A stretch of DNA of 64,000 bases from Hyphomonadaceae bacterium. Lineage in GTDB: Bacteria > Pseudomonadota > Alphaproteobacteria > Caulobacterales > Hyphomonadaceae. Shown here one piece after another: positions 61,109 through 64,000 of this stretch. The stretch covers positions 1 through 64,000 of the forward strand of contig JALHLU010000008.1 of the NCBI GenBank assembly GCA_022844345.1, written 5' to 3'. Numbering within the stretch: the first letter of the stretch is position 1; the number at the start of each line of letters is the position of its first letter. Made by a program: the position numbers and the translations under genes. The notes under the pieces were generated by a model. That model was not told the origin of the DNA, ran no database searches, and worked only from the letters and a program-made list of their open reading frames with translations.

Positions 61109-62212
61109 CTATTCGAACAGCTTGGCCCAGCGCGGCTTCTTGCGGTTCTTCCAGGCCCCGCGGTGGTAGGCGTCCGAACCGATCAGCGGCACGACCGTGG
61201 TGGCTTCGGCGAAGACCATCTGTTCGTGCGTGGTCGACACCTTGCCCCACGAGGCGGCTTCTTTCAGCGTGGAGGACGAGCAGGCGCCGTCGCGCACGTC
61301 AGCGACCGTGATCTGCACGGCGTATTTGTGAACCTCGGCTTCAACGCCAAGGATCTCGGCGCAGACAACCGTGTCCTGCGCGAAATTCTTCGGCACGCCG
61401 CCGCCAACCATGAACAGGCCCGTGGTGCCCGCCGCGATCTTGATGTCGGTGAGTTCACGGAAATCCGCGACCGCATCAATCATCATGTACGGCTTCTTCG
61501 CCTTGGCGCGGTCCTTCTGGTGCTTGACCAGACCGAAGCCAGCGGATGAATCCACGAAAGCCGGGCAGAAGATCGGCACGCCTTCCTCATAGCAGGTCTG
61601 GATCAGCGAGCCTTTTTTCTTCGCGTTGCCGGCGGCCAGCCACTTGCCCATCTCGTGGATGAACTCGCGCGAGGAATAGCCGCGCGGCTCAAGCGAGTCC
61701 GCGATCTCGTAGATCGTGTGGTCACACGCCTGCAGCTCTTCTTCGTCGATGTAGGTGTCGTAGATCCGGTCGATATAATTGTCGCGCAGCACATTGTCGT
61801 CCACCTGGCCGGCGGCCTGGTAGTGCTTGAAGCCGAGCGCTTCGAAGAAGTCCATGTCGACGATGGAGGCGCCGGTGGCGACGATCGCGTCGATCATCCC
61901 GAACTTCACCATGTCGCGATAGACGTGCATGCAGCCGCCCGCCGACGTGGAGCCGGCGAGGATCAGCCAGGTCGAGCAGCCCTTCTCGCGCAGCGCCATG
62001 TCGAAGATGTCGGCCGCGCGCGCGGTGTCGCGCGAGGAGAACGACATCTTGCGCATCGAGTCGATGATCGGGCGCGCGTCGAAAGATGTCATGTCGACAT
62101 GCTCGACGGTTTTGCCGAGCAGCTGCGCCTTCGTGTTGTTGCGCTTCTTCGCGACGGCTTTTACGGGCGCGGCTTTTGCGGAGGAGGCCTTGGCGGGGGC
62201 TTTGGATGCCAT
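61109..62212 (-). CDS. Deoxyhypusine synthase family enzyme (homospermidine synthase-like)
   Basis: A 367-residue enzyme of the DHS family. After a Lys/Ala-rich N-terminus (1-30), the Rossmann core shows MSFSSRDTARAADIFDMAL, ILAGSTSAGGCMHVYRDM, VPIFCPAFVDSSAGFG and FMVGGGVPKNF. K324 in KEAASWGKVS is the active-site lysine that carries the aminobutyl group. Bacteria lack eIF5A, so these enzymes are thought to transfer aminobutyl groups to small polyamines such as putrescine, giving homospermidine; that is an inference here. The ornithine decarboxylase gene lies upstream. Confidence 0.88.
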   Translation of the reverse strand: MASKAPAKASSAKAAPVKAVAKKRNNTKAQLLGKTVEHVDMTSFDARPIIDSMRKMSFSSRDTARAADIFDMALREKGCSTWLILAGSTSAGGCMHVYRDMVKFGMIDAIVATGASIVDMDFFEALGFKHYQAAGQVDDNVLRDNYIDRIYDTYIDEEELQACDHTIYEIADSLEPRGYSSREFIHEMGKWLAAGNAKKKGSLIQTCYEEGVPIFCPAFVDSSAGFGLVKHQKDRAKAKKPYMMIDAVADFRELTDIKIAAGTTGLFMVGGGVPKNFAQDTVVCAEILGVEAEVHKYAVQITVADVRDGACSSSTLKEAASWGKVSTTHEQMVFAEATTVVPLIGSDAYHRGAWKNRKKPRWAKLFE

Positions 62213-62321
62213 GGGAGGATGTCTCCAGGGATGAGGACGTCATCAGGCGACGGCCAGCCTTGGTTTCCCGGATCCGGGTTGGGCGGGGATATAGCAGTGT
62301 GCGGACGAGTTTGAATAGGAA

Positions 62322-62354
62322 AAGCGCGGGCCGGGGTTCATTCGGCCCGCGCTT
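62322..62354 (-). terminator. Terminator of the decarboxylase gene
   Basis: A perfect 12-bp AAGCGCGGGCCG/CGGCCCGCGCTT stem followed on the minus strand by TTCCTATTC, separating the decarboxylase from the DHS-like gene into two transcripts. Confidence 0.85.
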
Positions 62355-62372
62355 CCATTTGTTACAGTTATG

Positions 62373-63602
62373 CTACCGGACGACCTTGAGGCGGCGGGGC
62401 GACTTGCGGGCCGTGCGGCGCGCAACAACGGCAGCAGGCTTTTCGACAACAAGCGGGCCGTACATCGAAGTCCACGGCAGGTCGCGGACACCGATGGTTT
62501 CGGTCTCGCCAAAGCCGTTGAACCGCGTCTGCATCGCGACGCCATAGGCGCCGAGCATGCCGAGCTCGATATAGTCGCCTTCGCGGATGTCCGCCGGCAG
62601 GGTGAACGGCCCTTCCATGGCATCCAGCGAATCGCAGGTCGGGCCATACAGCTTGAACGGCTGCTCGCCGCCTTCGAACGCGCCATCCGGGCGGTGGGCC
62701 TTCACGGGGAAGGGCCACTTGCAGTGGGCGGCGTCGAACAGGTTGCCGTACGATCCGTCGTTGATGTGCAGCGCGCCGTCCTTCACCAGCTCGACGCGGG
62801 CGAGGATGGAGCTCGACTCGGCGACAAGCGCGCGGCCGGGTTCGCACCATAGCTGGGCGTTCATCGCGACCGGCATTTCCTCGAACACCTCCTTGATGAC
62901 CCTGACGTAGAGCTCAAGGTCCGGAGGCGTCATGCCCGGGTAAGCAGACGGGAAGCCGCCGCCCACATCGACGACATCGAGAATGACGCCAGCGCCGCGG
63001 ATGATCCGCGAGGCCAGCTCCATCGCGTCGCGATAGGCCGAGGGGTTCATGCACTGCGAGCCGACGTGGAAGGACACGCCGAGATTGTCGGCGAAGCCGC
63101 GCGCCTTGCGCAGCAGCGCAGGAGCGTTTTCTTCCGAGACGCCGAACTTGTTCGACAGCGCGTACATCGCATCAGCGTTGTTCACCGCGAGCCGCACGAC
63201 AAGCGTGAGGTCATCGGCGCGCTGGGTTGCGGCGACGATCTTCTCGAGCTCAGCCTCGCAATCGAGCGAGAACACGCGGACGCCATGCTCGAAGTAGGCG
63301 CGCTCGATAGCCTTGCGCGACTTCACCGGATGCATGAACGCCATCTTCGCGTCTGGATAACGCGATGCGATGAGCTTGATCTCTTCTTCCGAAGCGACGT
63401 CGAACCAGCGGAGACCCGTCGCATACATTGCGTCGAGCGCCCACGGCGAAGGGTTCGCCTTTACTGCGTAAAGAACTTCACCCGGAAAGTTATCCCTGAA
63501 CCATGAAGCCGCTATAGACACCCGTTCCGGTCGCACGCATGCAACCGGCTTTTCAGGGAGTCGTTCCCGGACCAGGTCCAGGGGCGTATGAAACGTGAGC
63601 AA
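62373..63602 (-). CDS. Ornithine/lysine decarboxylase (fold III, PLP)
   Basis: A 409-residue alanine-racemase-fold decarboxylase. K48 in LYAVKANP binds PLP; VSFHVGSQCMN, VDVGGGFPSAYPG and WCEPGRALVAES bind the cofactor, and GPTCDSLD carries the cysteine of the second subunit's active site. It makes putrescine (or cadaverine). The frame has no ATG at its start; TTG at 63602 has AGGGG 10 bases before it. It follows a structured leader with an upstream ORF. Confidence 0.9.
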   Translation of the reverse strand: MLTFHTPLDLVRERLPEKPVACVRPERVSIAASWFRDNFPGEVLYAVKANPSPWALDAMYATGLRWFDVASEEEIKLIASRYPDAKMAFMHPVKSRKAIERAYFEHGVRVFSLDCEAELEKIVAATQRADDLTLVVRLAVNNADAMYALSNKFGVSEENAPALLRKARGFADNLGVSFHVGSQCMNPSAYRDAMELASRIIRGAGVILDVVDVGGGFPSAYPGMTPPDLELYVRVIKEVFEEMPVAMNAQLWCEPGRALVAESSSILARVELVKDGALHINDGSYGNLFDAAHCKWPFPVKAHRPDGAFEGGEQPFKLYGPTCDSLDAMEGPFTLPADIREGDYIELGMLGAYGVAMQTRFNGFGETETIGVRDLPWTSMYGPLVVEKPAAVVARRTARKSPRRLKVVR

Positions 63603-63851
63603 TTCACGTACACCCCTGATAGATTGTTGAACCCAATCCGGCGTTAGTACGGGCTTTCAACTCGTTAAGTCTGCCTCTCAACCCGCACACGTCATCCAAA
63701 CCCCACCTCTTACGAGGAGCTCCCCTTCTGGGAGAGCGGGTCTCTTTCAGTGGAGACCCTTGGGAAGTTCAGACGCCACGTGGAATCAAGGCGCAGAGCC
63801 TCGAGCCGATGTCCGCCGGCGCGATGTATATAGGTCCATACCTTCCCCCTG
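63603..63851 (-). promoter_or_regulatory. Structured 5' leader of the decarboxylase gene (speF-type)
   Basis: Between the promoter and the TTG start lie about 250 bases. On the minus strand it holds an upstream ORF (63839-63786), then two abutting hairpins: GGGTCTC/GAGACCC (63759-63738) and GCTCTCCC/GGGGAGC (63737-63719), and a further 115 bases to the start. Alphaproteobacterial speF-type ornithine decarboxylases are known to have conserved leaders (the speF RNA motif), and this one fits by position; I could not verify the full consensus. Confidence 0.7.
63786..63839 (-). CDS. Upstream leader ORF of the decarboxylase gene
   Basis: ATG at 63839, preceded by GGGGGAAGG, opens a 17-residue ORF, MDLYTSRRRTSARGSAP, ending at 63786. 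It carries three consecutive arginines and a fourth. In E. coli an Arg-containing leader peptide (SpeFL) stalls ribosomes in response to ornithine to control speF; a similar role here is inference only. The ORF ends 27 bases before the first hairpin. Confidence 0.45.
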   Translation of the reverse strand: MDLYTSRRRTSARGSAP

Positions 63852-63858
63852 TAAAGAA

Positions 63859-63887
63859 AATCTTGCGGCCGTTCAGTGGGTTGCCAA
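63859..63887 (-). promoter_or_regulatory. Promoter of the decarboxylase leader
   Basis: On the minus strand TTGGCA (63887-63882) and AAGATT (63864-63859) are 17 bases apart, with transcription expected near 63851. Confidence 0.5.
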
Positions 63888-64000
63888 CAACCGTTCATAT
63901 TGGGGCACAATTAGTAGGTGGCGCCGCCGGGGGTGATCGGGCGACGGTATTTGTGACACTGGGCCGATCCACTTGCGCAACAGTTGATTCGCAGCTCCTG
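63888..64000. other. Window end, nothing recognised
   Basis: These last 113 bases contain no gene I can support. A divergent gene may begin beyond the edge. Confidence 0.4.

Noticed and set aside
63710-63910. 66-codon ORF in the decarboxylase leader
   Set aside because: It begins upstream of the likely transcription start and has no ribosome site; the 17-codon ORF at 63839 has one.
1-64000. CRISPR array or prophage
   Set aside because: No regularly spaced short direct repeats and no integrase, terminase or capsid genes are visible.

Overview
The window looks like the chromosome of a GC-rich alphaproteobacterium, most plausibly from the Hyphomonadaceae/Caulobacterales side of the class. The signs are a circularly permuted two-piece tmRNA on the minus strand near 22.7-23.0 kb, an alphaproteobacterial-type SspB, a DUF4167 protein, COQ7-type ubiquinone hydroxylase, a large TonB-dependent receptor, a TorF-type porin and an ornithine decarboxylase with a long structured leader. 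The assignment to order is inference; no rRNA is present.

Region by region: (1) 0-9.6 kb looks accessory. It holds a TIR-WD40 protein, a GMC oxidoreductase, an acyl-carrier-like protein without the phosphopantetheine serine, two lipoproteins of unknown function and several copies of a ~105-bp intergenic repeat seen only here. (2) 9.6-18.4 kb is housekeeping: coq7-dsbB, a DedA/VTT protein, tRNA-Leu(CAA), an amine oxidase, a perfectly Shine-Dalgarno-led 26-codon ORF, a DNA glycosylase followed directly by an extensin relic, a DUF3445 protein, a 121-bp inverted-repeat element, a thioesterase and sspB. (3) 18.5-32 kb holds a PLP C-S lyase, a P450, OsmC, tmRNA, aqpZ, a GNAT protein, an esterase, thyA, folA, a queuosine-precursor transporter and a TPR protein. 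(4) 32-44 kb holds a TonB-dependent receptor, a WYL regulator, an alkylsulfatase-like protein and a second TIR protein with a membrane segment and WD40 repeats. (5) 44-64 kb holds an Mrp-type ATPase without cysteines, a glycosyltransferase, hflKC, ald, bioY, a CPA2 antiporter, a porin, queF, prmC, a DUF4167 protein, two tandem VOC proteins, a zinc peptidase, a deoxyhypusine-synthase-like enzyme and a leader-controlled ornithine decarboxylase.

Several genes work together. tmRNA tags stalled proteins, SspB delivers tagged proteins to ClpXP, and HflKC acts with FtsH, so three parts of protein quality control lie in one window. ThyA and DHFR form the dTMP/folate cycle 1.5 kb apart. The queuosine-precursor transporter and QueF both serve queuosine supply. 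The decarboxylase and the DHS-like enzyme could make putrescine and then homospermidine or a related polyamine.

The most interesting items are the clustered repeat family with the ACP-like and TIR genes, the decarboxylase leader with an Arg-rich upstream ORF, the two TIR-WD40 proteins, the short ORFs that standard gene callers would miss, and the extensin relic fused in frame behind the glycosylase stop codon.
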